Source: [Muricauda] lutisoli (nom. illeg.) (GTDB lineage: Bacteria > Bacteroidota > Bacteroidia > Flavobacteriales > Flavobacteriaceae). From it: a stretch of 64,000 nt of DNA. How positions within the stretch are numbered: the stretch's first letter is position 1; each line of letters begins with the position of its first letter. The translations under genes and the position numbers were made by a program. The stretch is from the NCBI RefSeq assembly GCF_017313105.1, contig NZ_JAFLND010000001.1, positions 1-64,000 on the forward strand, in the 5' to 3' direction. The notes below the pieces were generated by a model. It was not told the origin of the DNA. It saw only the letters and a program-made list of their open reading frames with translations, and ran no database searches. Shown one piece after another: positions 27,255-33,784 of this stretch.

Positions 27255-28760
27255 TTAAGCCTTTGAATCAAGAGTACGTTCCTCAAGTTCAGGTTTAAAG
27301 CGTAAAATAAAGTTTGTGCCCTCATTTATTTGGCTTTCACAGATTATTTCACCTCCTAACATTTCCACAAAATCTTTGGTGATCAACAAACCAAAACCTG
27401 TGCCTTTTTCACCAAATGTACCTCTTGTTGATTGTGGCTTGTCGCCTTGTACTATCTGATTGAACCAGGATGAATCCATGCCTGTTCCAAAGTCTTTCAC
27501 CCCAATTTCAATATGTCCGGAACTTTGTTTTGACCACAACTCTATTTTTTGACCCTTGTGGCTGAACTTGATGGCATTGGAAATCAAATTCCGTAAAATG
27601 ACTGTTAAAATGTTTTCATCCGTAACGATTTCAGCATGTGACACCTCCAGCTTTATGGTAATATCCTTGTCCTCTGCAATTCTTTCAAATTCATTTTTAA
27701 CGGTTGTAAACACCTCCTGTAGATCACATCTTTTCTTATTGAGTTTTATCCCTTCGAGTTGACTGTAGGACCATTGAAGCAGTCCGTTCACCATATCGAT
27801 TTTATCGGAAATTTCACCTTTGAGTTTTTCAAAGATTTGCTTCATTTCATCATCCTGTATCTGTTCTTCTATCATTGCGATGATTACACTGATATTGTTA
27901 AGTGGGGCCCTTACATCATGGGTAATTAGAGAGAATAGTTTGTTCTTGAGCTTATTGGTCCTTTCCAGCTCATCATTTTGTATTTCAAGAGAGTTGTTCG
28001 CGATTTGTAGGTTTTTGGTCTGCCGGTCTACCTCGGATATAAGATTTTGGTTCGCCTCCAGTTGAATTTTCATGGTCTCGTCTTCAATCGATTTAAATTT
28101 AAAACCAAGTAAAAGCGAGAAAAGAATAAGTTGCAGGGTAACCAAAATTGAAGAGGTCAGGAGGATTGGATTTGCATTGAAACTGAATTGTCTTTTCAAA
28201 AACCATCCGCTTATATACAATAGGGCTGCCAATAATATTGGAGCGTAGGAATATAGGTAGTACTTATTGAATTTTTGAGCGTTGAAAAGCCAAAATCCGG
28301 CAAAAATGTTCAGAAATATGGAAGCCATTGAGGTAATTGCCGCAAGTATCACAATTGCATCATTGAACCAGACTATTCCTGTAAAAAGGGTATTGGCCAG
28401 GTGCAATACCGGAAGACTTACCACGATGAATATGAAAGACCTGTAGATTTTAGATAATTTGGGATATGGCTTCCTTGTGATGTTCAGATAGTTCTTTGTG
28501 AACATCAACAGCCCAAAAGTAGTGAGCATCGCAGTGGTCAAGGAGGCTTTGTCCGCAAACTTTGCAATGGTGTCGTCAAACGAATTATTGATGAAAAAAG
28601 AAAGGGCCCAATGCAAGGTAAGTCCTAAAATCAGGATAAAATAAAAAAGTAAAATTTTATGTCTCAATATTAGGTAAGACAGCAGGTGGTAAACTGCAAA
28701 AACCCCAAAAATAGCTGCAAATACAACTGTTGTAAAAAGTCTGAAATCCAGATGATCCAT
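27255..28760 (-). CDS. membrane-bound sensor histidine kinase
   Basis: The 501-residue protein has seven hydrophobic segments (about 10-220), a coiled coil (about 225-272), a HisKA domain with phospho-acceptor His281 (ITHDVRAPLNN) and a HATPase domain with N-box NLISNAIKFSHKG (about 381-393), DFGTGMD and GTGFGLLITK. It probably senses a signal within or near the membrane and passes phosphate to the receiver protein encoded opposite. No extracellular sensor domain is present, so the signal is unknown. Confidence 0.92.
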   Translation of the reverse strand: MDHLDFRLFTTVVFAAIFGVFAVYHLLSYLILRHKILLFYFILILGLTLHWALSFFINNSFDDTIAKFADKASLTTAMLTTFGLLMFTKNYLNITRKPYPKLSKIYRSFIFIVVSLPVLHLANTLFTGIVWFNDAIVILAAITSMASIFLNIFAGFWLFNAQKFNKYYLYSYAPILLAALLYISGWFLKRQFSFNANPILLTSSILVTLQLILFSLLLGFKFKSIEDETMKIQLEANQNLISEVDRQTKNLQIANNSLEIQNDELERTNKLKNKLFSLITHDVRAPLNNISVIIAMIEEQIQDDEMKQIFEKLKGEISDKIDMVNGLLQWSYSQLEGIKLNKKRCDLQEVFTTVKNEFERIAEDKDITIKLEVSHAEIVTDENILTVILRNLISNAIKFSHKGQKIELWSKQSSGHIEIGVKDFGTGMDSSWFNQIVQGDKPQSTRGTFGEKGTGFGLLITKDFVEMLGGEIICESQINEGTNFILRFKPELEERTLDSKA

Positions 28761-28891
28761 AATTTATTGCAGAAAAAACAATGCGTGAATATAATCTTAT
28801 ATAAATTATTTTGACACCTATTTTTATGCCCAAATCAAAATTTTGTAAAAATGTTGAATTGTATTGACCTTAAAATCTATATAAAACCAGA

Positions 28892-28931
28892 AACAAAAAA
28901 AGCCTCCGATTTTTCGAAGGCTTTTTGTTTT
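28892..28931 (-). terminator. terminator of the UPF0173 hydrolase gene
   Basis: AAAGCCTCCGA (28899-28909) pairs with TCGAAGGCTTT (28914-28924) with one mismatch. On the minus strand it is followed by TTTTTTT. It is the parent-like form of the terminator at 13747-13784. Confidence 0.85.
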
Positions 28932-29614
28932 TAAACGGTAATGGACTCCCCAATATCGGGCAATAGTAATTTTTTGCCCTTCTTTTCGAAATACTCGACT
29001 GCTTTGGGTTTATCTATTTTAATCGGAGGAAAAGTGTCGTAATGGCAACCGATCACGGTGTTGCATTGAATAAAGTCACTTGCTATGGTGGCGTCTTCGT
29101 AGCCCATGGTAAAATTATCCCCGATGGGTAGCACCGCAATATCCAATTTCGGACAGGTTTTGGGAATAAGTTCCATATCCTTGGTCAGTGCGGTGTCCCC
29201 GGCAATGTAAATGCATTTGGAGTCATCGTAGAGCACAAAGCCACCGGGATTGCCCCCGTTGCTGCCATCGGGCAACATACTCGAGTGGATGGCATTCACA
29301 TATTTGGCCGTTCCGAAATCAAAGGTGTATTTTCCGCCATGGTTCATCCCGTGACCCTCAACACCTTTGTTGCCGAACCAGGTCGCTACCTCAAAGTTGG
29401 AGACCAAAAGTGCCTCCGGGTTGTTCTTTGCAATGGCTTCTACATCGAGTACATGGTCCTGGTGGCCGTGGGTCACAAAAATGTAATCGACTTTAAGATC
29501 GTCGATGTTGATATCCGAAGCCATTTCGTTTCCTGTAATAAAAGGATCGAAAAGTATTTTTTTTCCATTCATCTCCACTAGTAATGTGGCATGACCTAAA
29601 TAGGTGATTTTCAT
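28931..29614 (-). CDS. UPF0173 metal-dependent hydrolase (metallo-beta-lactamase fold)
   Basis: This 227-residue protein is complete. The metal-binding motif HGHQDH lies at residues 49-54, with further conserved stretches GHATLLVE near the start, MNHGGK, HSSMLPDG and a GDTAL segment near 147. The family's substrate is unknown. A truncated copy of its 3' end sits 15 kb upstream beside tRNA-Val(TAC), so this gene marks the right edge of the inserted-looking block. It is transcribed away from queD. Confidence 0.93.
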   Translation of the reverse strand: MKITYLGHATLLVEMNGKKILFDPFITGNEMASDINIDDLKVDYIFVTHGHQDHVLDVEAIAKNNPEALLVSNFEVATWFGNKGVEGHGMNHGGKYTFDFGTAKYVNAIHSSMLPDGSNGGNPGGFVLYDDSKCIYIAGDTALTKDMELIPKTCPKLDIAVLPIGDNFTMGYEDATIASDFIQCNTVIGCHYDTFPPIKIDKPKAVEYFEKKGKKLLLPDIGESITV

Positions 29615-29785
29615 AGTATGTGTTTTTTATTTGATTTTTATAAATAATTGTACTTCTGACGGCATTGCTGCCTTTTGCATAAAGTTAGTAAGAACGCATG
29701 TGAATTTCAATGCCAAACGGAAACGAAAGCTGGCAAATGCACCTAATTTTTTGAATCCTGAAATATGGATTGCATAAAAAGGGTT

Positions 29786-29793
29786 TACCTTTG
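29786..29793 (+). promoter_or_regulatory. -7-like box before queD
   Basis: TACCTTTG is a perfect TAnnTTTG match lying 5 bp before the ATG at 29798. If used, the queD message would be nearly leaderless. No -33 box is seen at the right distance. Confidence 0.35.
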
Positions 29794-29797
29794 CAAT

Positions 29798-30211
29798 ATG
29801 ATTGCTACAATTTGCAGAAAAGCCCATTTTAATGCCGCACACAGGCTCCATAATCCTAATTGGAGCAAGGAGAAGAACATTGAGGTGTTCGGTAAATGCA
29901 ACAGTCCAAGTTTTCACGGTCATAATTTTGACCTAGAGGTGAGGATAAAGGGCGAGGTTGACCCCGATACTGGTTTTGTGATGGACCTTGCCGATTTGGG
30001 TGCTTTGATAAGGGATGAGGTCGAGGAACGTTTTGATCACAAAAATTTGAACGAGGATTGCCCGGAGTTCAAGGACTTGCTACCGACCACGGAATATTTT
30101 GTAAAAGTGATTTACGATATCCTGAAACCCAAGCTAAAAAAGGGTCATTTACTGCATATTACTTTGCACGAAACATCAAAGAACTCTGCAGAGTATGGAG
30201 ATTGGGATTAA
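29798..30211 (+). CDS. queD: 6-carboxy-tetrahydropterin synthase (QueD/PTPS family)
   Basis: QueD converts dihydroneopterin triphosphate to 6-carboxy-tetrahydropterin in the queuosine (7-deazaguanine) pathway. The protein is 137 residues from the ATG at 29798; an upstream ATG at 29765 would add 11 residues that do not look like the family. Zinc histidines are seen in AHFNAAH and HGHNF, and a catalytic cysteine in GKCNSP just before them. The glutamate near the end (LHETSKNSAEY) fits the pterin-binding site. tRNA-Val(GAC) begins 27 bp downstream and may be cotranscribed. Confidence 0.92.
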   Translation: MIATICRKAHFNAAHRLHNPNWSKEKNIEVFGKCNSPSFHGHNFDLEVRIKGEVDPDTGFVMDLADLGALIRDEVEERFDHKNLNEDCPEFKDLLPTTEYFVKVIYDILKPKLKKGHLLHITLHETSKNSAEYGDWD

Positions 30212-30238
30212 TTTCCGATATTGCAGCCCGTTTACCAT

Positions 30239-30313
30239 GGGATATTAGCTCAGTTGGTTTAGAGCGCTGTCTTGACAGGGCAGAGGTCACTGGTTCGAAT
30301 CCAGTATATCCCA
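30239..30313 (+). tRNA. tRNA-Val(GAC)
   Basis: The cloverleaf has acceptor GGGATAT/ATATCCC, D-arm GCTC/GAGC, anticodon stem CTGTC/GGCAG with loop TTGACAG (anticodon GAC), and T-stem ACTGG/CCAGT. The discriminator is A and CCA is not encoded. It is the second valine tRNA in the window, and the second cassette array lies just beyond it. Confidence 0.95.
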
Positions 30314-30319
30314 CTTTTT

Positions 30320-30481
30320 CTACTCGTATTCAGCTATCCTTTTTCTTAGTTTTTGGTTACTGCGCTCCAAACGTTCATTCTGGTGCCGCAAATTGCCCAA
30401 TGCCTTTTGTAGGGCCTGTAAGCTCTCCTGTTGTAGGGAGATAATTTGCTCCATGTCGGATTTGGTGAATTTTTTGCTCAT
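30320..30481 (-). CDS. 53-residue coiled-coil protein
   Basis: A small minus-strand frame codes for 53 residues. The Lys-rich start is followed by heptad-like Leu/Ile spacing through the whole chain (SLQQESLQALQKALGN..., NERLERSNQKLRKRIAEYE). This regular pattern is unlikely by chance. It ends 7 bp from the 3' end of tRNA-Val(GAC) and points towards it. No family is recognised; it could be a remnant of a longer gene or a small adaptor. Confidence 0.5.
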   Translation of the reverse strand: MSKKFTKSDMEQIISLQQESLQALQKALGNLRHQNERLERSNQKLRKRIAEYE

Positions 30482-30646
30482 TATTATGCTTTTATTCTCT
30501 AATAAAAACTTTAAAAGTTTATTTATCTCCCTTTAAAGCATTTCAAAATTATATAAAGATTTTTAAATCTCCTAATAAGGCATATTTTAATACGAATAAC
30601 AATTATTTTTCTTAATTATTTTTATAGCTGAATCATAGCATTTACT

Positions 30647-30853
30647 ATGGATAAACCAGTCTATAATAGAGTTAAGGCAGTTTTAGCTGAAAAGGGGAAA
30701 ACCAATAATTGGTTGGCAGGCGAATTGGGTATGAATACAAATACTGTTTCAAAATGGTGTAGGAATGATATGCAGCCCAGGGTTGAAACTCTGTTTCAGA
30801 TTGCTAAAGTTTTGGATGTAGACGTAAGAGAACTCCTTGTCTCGACGAAATAA
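30647..30853 (+). CDS. Cro/CI-type helix-turn-helix regulator
   Basis: This 68-residue protein is a bare XRE-family DNA-binding domain. The helix-turn-helix WLAGELGMNTNTVSKWCRN occupies about 23-41, followed by RVETLFQIAKVLDVDVRELL. It is the first gene before array 2 and its stop is directly followed by the diverged repeat R10. It may control the array or may itself be a cassette. Confidence 0.9.
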   Translation: MDKPVYNRVKAVLAEKGKTNNWLAGELGMNTNTVSKWCRNDMQPRVETLFQIAKVLDVDVRELLVSTK

Positions 30854-30869
30854 GGTTTAGATAAACGAT
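30852..30869 (+). repeat. cassette repeat R10 (diverged)
   Basis: The core GTTTAGATAAACGAT (30855-30869) has two changes from the consensus. It starts at the stop codon of the regulator gene. Confidence 0.75.
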
Positions 30870-30902
30870 TCAAAACTATTGGACCACTTCTTTTTTCTTT
30901 TT

Positions 30903-30946
30903 CATCGAAAATCCAAATCTTGTTTATTGGAATTTTCCTACATTTA
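30903..30946 (+). repeat. array leader element, copy 2
   Basis: It matches 14841-14884 at 36 of 44 positions without gaps. It contains TTG-N16-TACATTTA, close to a Bacteroidota promoter but with a shorter spacer, and the near-palindrome GGAATTTTCC. The exact repeat R11 begins 2 bp after it. Confidence 0.7.
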
Positions 30947-30948
30947 GA

Positions 30949-30966
30949 AAAGTTCAAATAAACGAT
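30949..30966 (+). repeat. cassette repeat R11
   Basis: An exact copy, joined to the end of leader copy 2. Confidence 0.92.
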
Positions 30967-30967
30967 T

Positions 30968-31172
30968 GGGAAAGCTTTTGAAATTATAAACACAATTAGC
31001 ACTATGTTTTTATTTCCATTTTTGGGACATTGGATTAGGTTCGTTTTTAAATATAGATGTAGCTGGAAAAAAACAGGATGAATCACTTAGGAAAAACAAA
31101 GACCTGGAGACAAGCCTAAATATGAAATATGGTGCAGTTGGGTTTGTTATTATAGTAATAATTTTTTTTTAG
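30968..31172 (+). pseudogene. probably broken small membrane-protein gene
   Basis: No single frame spans the unit between R11 and R12. One frame reads GKAFEIINTISTMFLFPF before stopping. Another, without a usable start, reads through WDIGLGSFLNIDVAGKKQD and a lysine-rich segment to a hydrophobic C-terminus (YGAVGFVIIVIIFF, stop at 31170-31172). Together they look like one two-helix protein split by a frameshift. A short ATG frame of 16 residues at the end also exists. This is a weak call. Confidence 0.4.
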
Positions 31173-31260
31173 TTTATACTGGCTGAAGTAAGTAAAAGAA
31201 TAATCTATCTGATTTCGTTTTGGAGACATAAAAGTTATTTACATCTCTAAACCAGTAGCC

Positions 31261-31278
31261 AAAGTTCAAATAAACGAT
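31261..31278 (+). repeat. cassette repeat R12
   Basis: An exact copy, 18 bp before the next start codon. Confidence 0.92.
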
Positions 31279-31296
31279 TCCTAAATTAAGTTTTAA

Positions 31297-31485
31297 GTGG
31301 ATTACAAATTATTGATTCTTGGCATACTAAGTTTGATTGTAGCTATTTGGATTTTTCCTCTAGCACGAAAAAGAATAAATGAAGGAGAATTGAACCACAA
31401 TACAATAAAGGGCATAATCCTGCCTATAATTTTATTTATTACGGGATTGTATTTTATTGGAATAGAGGTGGCTAAAATTTTATAA
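31297..31485 (+). CDS. 62-residue two-helix membrane protein
   Basis: The frame starts at GTG and codes for two hydrophobic segments (about 4-20 and 38-56) joined by a short charged loop (RKRINEGELNHN). No family is recognised. It is the only gene between R12 and R13, and its stop lies 7 bp before R13. Confidence 0.68.
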   Translation: MDYKLLILGILSLIVAIWIFPLARKRINEGELNHNTIKGIILPIILFITGLYFIGIEVAKIL

Positions 31486-31492
31486 ATAAAGA

Positions 31493-31510
31493 AAAGTTCA
31501 AATAAACGAT
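31493..31510 (+). repeat. cassette repeat R13
   Basis: An exact copy between two array genes. Confidence 0.92.
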
Positions 31511-31520
31511 TGCAAGATTA

Positions 31521-31874
31521 ATGGATTTGCTATTGGAAAACCTCAATGTATCTGAAGGTTCATTTTATGAAAAACTACATCAAGAAGGTTATTTTGACAA
31601 TTCCTTGTTTGCAGAATTGATAATCTACATTGATGGATTAAATTCTAGACAATTATCCGAGATCCAGCGATTACGGTATTGTTCTCAAATTTGGGAATTA
31701 GCATACCGTATTCAATCGAGTATTGGGTATAATCATAATCAAAATGACCTATTTCAAATTTCGAATATAGAAGATGAAAAGTTGATTGAAATCGGACAAG
31801 TTCTAGAGTATATAAGCAAATCATTCACCGAAAATAGAAAGTTGGATATGGATTTCATTAATGAAATGACCTAA
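31521..31874 (+). CDS. cytoplasmic helical protein of unknown function
   Basis: This 117-residue protein has no signal peptide or membrane segment, unlike most array cargo. It looks all-helical and acidic, with SGRQLSEIQRL-like helices in the middle (NSRQLSEIQRLRYCSQIWELAYRI region, about 47-70). I do not recognise it. Size and acidity would fit an immunity-type protein, but nothing specific shows this. It starts 10 bp after R13. Confidence 0.72.
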   Translation: MDLLLENLNVSEGSFYEKLHQEGYFDNSLFAELIIYIDGLNSRQLSEIQRLRYCSQIWELAYRIQSSIGYNHNQNDLFQISNIEDEKLIEIGQVLEYISKSFTENRKLDMDFINEMT

Positions 31875-31895
31875 CTTAAAATCCATAATCCATTT

Positions 31896-31913
31896 AAAGT
31901 TCAATAAAACGAT
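31896..31913 (+). repeat. cassette repeat R14
   Basis: A variant copy, AAAGTTCAATAAAACGAT, identical to R7 in the core. Confidence 0.88.
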
Positions 31914-31920
31914 TTGGTAG

Positions 31921-32361
31921 TTGAATAGAAAACATTTGTGGATAATATCATTGGTTCTCTTCTGCCTTTCTTGTGATAATCGGACAGCAGCAGAGATGTA
32001 TAATGAAGAATTCATTATGCCTGGGGCTAAAGGTGAAGTAGTAAGAACAGAGTTGTGGAAAGGTGGCTTGTTAGTTATTCATATTATAGATTCTGATGGG
32101 TCAGATTCTATATTGCAGGTTTTTAATCGGGATGAAATTTTGGATGATATTAAGCCAGAAGATAAGATTGAAAAACTACCTCAAAGCAATAAATGCATTT
32201 TAACAAGGAAAGACAGCATCAAACTCATTGATTGTATAGATTTAACAGGACTTCGTCAAGATACGCGTGAAGCCCTTGAATCTATATCACAATGGAATAG
32301 AAAGAATATCAATAGGTGGATTTATAAAAATGAGTTTAATAGGATTAAAGGAATCAATTGA
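31921..32361 (+). CDS. lipoprotein of unknown function
   Basis: The frame starts at TTG 7 bp after R14 and codes for 146 residues. The signal peptide ends in a lipobox (LSC, Cys18). The mature part is acidic and strand-rich (GEVVRTELWKGGLLVIHI) with a CID-centred segment near 104 and a basic tail. No family is recognised. Confidence 0.74.
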   Translation: MNRKHLWIISLVLFCLSCDNRTAAEMYNEEFIMPGAKGEVVRTELWKGGLLVIHIIDSDGSDSILQVFNRDEILDDIKPEDKIEKLPQSNKCILTRKDSIKLIDCIDLTGLRQDTREALESISQWNRKNINRWIYKNEFNRIKGIN

Positions 32362-32371
32362 ATTCAGAAAC

Positions 32372-32389
32372 AAAGTTCAAATAAACGAT
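32372..32389 (+). repeat. cassette repeat R15
   Basis: An exact copy, 10 bp after a stop codon and 13 bp before the next start. Confidence 0.92.
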
Positions 32390-32402
32390 TCGGTATTTGT
32401 AA

Positions 32403-32774
32403 ATGAATGACCAAGAATTCAAAAAAGTTAGAAAAGTTATCTTAGGAATTTTCATTCCAATATTTGGAGTGATTATATGGTTTTTAAATACTGACTACTA
32501 TATTAAAAAAGAATACTTTGAATTTAAAGGCCTTGGATTCAAAGCAACTGTCTCGGCAAAGTTTGATGAAAACCCAGTCCGTAAAAATTTGATTTATCTA
32601 AAAAAAGGACCACAATTAAAAGTATATCGAGAACTATTTGATCAACTTCAAATTGGTGACTCGGTTGTTAAGAAAATTAAATCAGATTCAGTGTTTTTTT
32701 ACACTTCAAATGGATTGGTCATTGATGATTACAACCAATTTTTAAGAAAGAAATATTTAAAATCACTTGAATAA
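32403..32774 (+). CDS. single-helix membrane protein of unknown function
   Basis: This 123-residue protein has one N-terminal membrane helix (about 12-29) followed by a strand-rich soluble domain. It is the only gene between R15 and R16, and its TAA lies just before R16. No family is recognised. Confidence 0.75.
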   Translation: MNDQEFKKVRKVILGIFIPIFGVIIWFLNTDYYIKKEYFEFKGLGFKATVSAKFDENPVRKNLIYLKKGPQLKVYRELFDQLQIGDSVVKKIKSDSVFFYTSNGLVIDDYNQFLRKKYLKSLE

Positions 32775-32775
32775 T

Positions 32776-32793
32776 AAAGTTCAAATAAACGAT
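32776..32793 (+). repeat. cassette repeat R16
   Basis: An exact copy. Its final AT is followed by T, giving an ATT codon in frame with the next gene. Confidence 0.92.
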
Positions 32794-33142
32794 TGTCATC
32801 AAGGAATCAATAGAAAACGAAATTTTAAGAGTTGAGAAAAAGGGATTTCCTGTAATTAAAATTCTTAATGATGAATTCCAAGTAAAGGCATTGGATTATT
32901 GGCACTTCAGGACATTTAAATTTTCTGATGTTAAAAGAGTTTCACACTACAACCCAAGTGACAATTGGTTTGTGAGGTTTTATATTACGTCTTCAATAGC
33001 TGGACGAATTTTTGCTAAAAAAGACCCTTGGATTTTAAAGATTGTATTGAAAAATGGAGGTGACTGGACTTATCAAACTTCACCGACTCACAATATGGAA
33101 TTTAAAAAGGCATTAAAGCTGATTGAAGATAAAATATCTTGA
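32792..33142 (+). CDS. PH-like small protein, possible ATT start inside R16
   Basis: From the first TTG (32891) the protein is 83 residues. The same frame stays open upstream to the stop inside R16 and adds about 33 well-behaved residues (ESIENEILRVEKKGFPVIKI...). The likely start is therefore ATT at 32792, where other cassettes use the ATG of CGATG, giving 116 residues. Strand patterns (FKFSDVKRVSHY, KIVLKNGGDWTYQT) and a final helix resemble bacterial PH-like domains. The function is unknown, and the start codon is an inference. Confidence 0.6.
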   Translation: MVIKESIENEILRVEKKGFPVIKILNDEFQVKALDYWHFRTFKFSDVKRVSHYNPSDNWFVRFYITSSIAGRIFAKKDPWILKIVLKNGGDWTYQTSPTHNMEFKKALKLIEDKIS

Positions 33143-33146
33143 CAAA

Positions 33147-33164
33147 AAAGTTCAACTAACCGAT
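33147..33164 (+). repeat. cassette repeat R17 (diverged)
   Basis: AAAGTTCAACTAACCGAT has two A-to-C changes from consensus. The same two changes occur in R0 at the head of array 1. Confidence 0.85.
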
Positions 33165-33223
33165 TGTTGCCTACACCAAATTATTTGCTTAAATTGAATC
33201 ATTATTAATAATATTGGTTCAAT

Positions 33224-33475
33224 ATGGGGGTAATAAGAAAATCTATCACTTTTACGGAACAACAGGATGCCTTTGTCAAAAGTTTGATCGAGCAGGGTTT
33301 TTACACTAACGACAGTGAATATATCAGGGATATAATTCGAAAGGATCAAGAGCGTAGAAAACGTATCGTTGATTTGAACGAAGCATTGATCGAAGGAATT
33401 GAAAGCGGTCCGACGGATGCTACTATAGATAGTATTTGGGAAGAAGCAATAAACGAGCACAATGCCGAAAAATAA
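33224..33475 (+). CDS. parD: ParD-family antitoxin
   Basis: This 83-residue protein has a ribbon-helix-helix N-terminus (RKSITFTEQQDAFVKSLIEQG, then YTNDSEYIRDIIRKDQER) and an acidic, flexible C-terminus that should wrap the toxin. It would block ParE and repress the pair's promoter. It overlaps the toxin gene by 14 bp. The pair fills the last unit of array 2, a position like that of stabilising toxin-antitoxin cassettes in chromosomal integrons. Confidence 0.9.
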   Translation: MGVIRKSITFTEQQDAFVKSLIEQGFYTNDSEYIRDIIRKDQERRKRIVDLNEALIEGIESGPTDATIDSIWEEAINEHNAEK

Positions 33476-33764
33476 GTTTGTCATTAGTGCAAAGGCAAAG
33501 GCAGATTTGAAGGCCATTGCCAAATACACCATAAAAAAGTTCGGTGAGGAGCAATCTTTTAAATATGCCCAGGGACTCAAAACTATGTTGGCTGATTTGG
33601 GCGATAACCCTGAACTCGGAAAGAGATATGTGGCAGTAAAGGACAAAATGTTGCTACGCTATAGGTACAAGGCACATGTCATATTCTATTTTGTGGAAAA
33701 TGAGAAAATATTCATTGTAAGAGTTTTGGGCGGTCGGATGGATTTTCCAAAACACCTTAAGTGA
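33462..33764 (+). CDS. parE: ParE/RelE-family toxin
   Basis: This 100-residue protein has the ParE/RelE fold pattern: an N-terminal strand and two long helices (SAKAKADLKAIAKYTIKKFGEEQS), then the basic strand core YRYKAHVIFYFVENEKIFIVRVLGGR. ParE members poison DNA gyrase and RelE members cut mRNA; the ParD-type partner favours ParE. The stop codon is 2 bp before the last, diverged repeat R18. The set of key arginines suggests it is intact. Confidence 0.9.
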   Translation: MPKNKFVISAKAKADLKAIAKYTIKKFGEEQSFKYAQGLKTMLADLGDNPELGKRYVAVKDKMLLRYRYKAHVIFYFVENEKIFIVRVLGGRMDFPKHLK

Positions 33765-33780
33765 AGTTCAAATAAGCGGT
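33763..33780 (+). repeat. cassette repeat R18 (diverged), end of array 2
   Basis: The core GTTCAAATAAGCGGT (33766-33780) has two changes. It lies against the 3' end of murF on the other strand. Confidence 0.75.
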
Positions 33781-33784
33781 GGGG

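Larger units (their letters stand above)
30855..33780 (+). mobile_element. cassette array 2 (repeats R10-R18, leader copy 2)
   Basis: Nine repeats in the same orientation separate seven intact genes and one probably broken gene, all plus strand. The array starts after tRNA-Val(GAC) and the regulator gene, and it ends at murF with a diverged repeat. It carries its own leader copy but no recombinase, so it may depend on the enzyme encoded beside array 1. Confidence 0.7.

Noticed and set aside
30239..30313. tRNA-Asp
   Set aside because: GTC occurs in the anticodon stem, but the 7-nt loop is TTGACAG, so the anticodon is GAC (valine).
14892..33780. CRISPR array
   Set aside because: The repeats are 15-18 bp and 100-2000 bp apart, the spacers are coding genes and no cas gene is present.
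14149..33780. Classical integron
   Set aside because: There is no tyrosine integrase and the repeats lack the paired R'/R'' arms of attC sites. The resemblance is in layout only.
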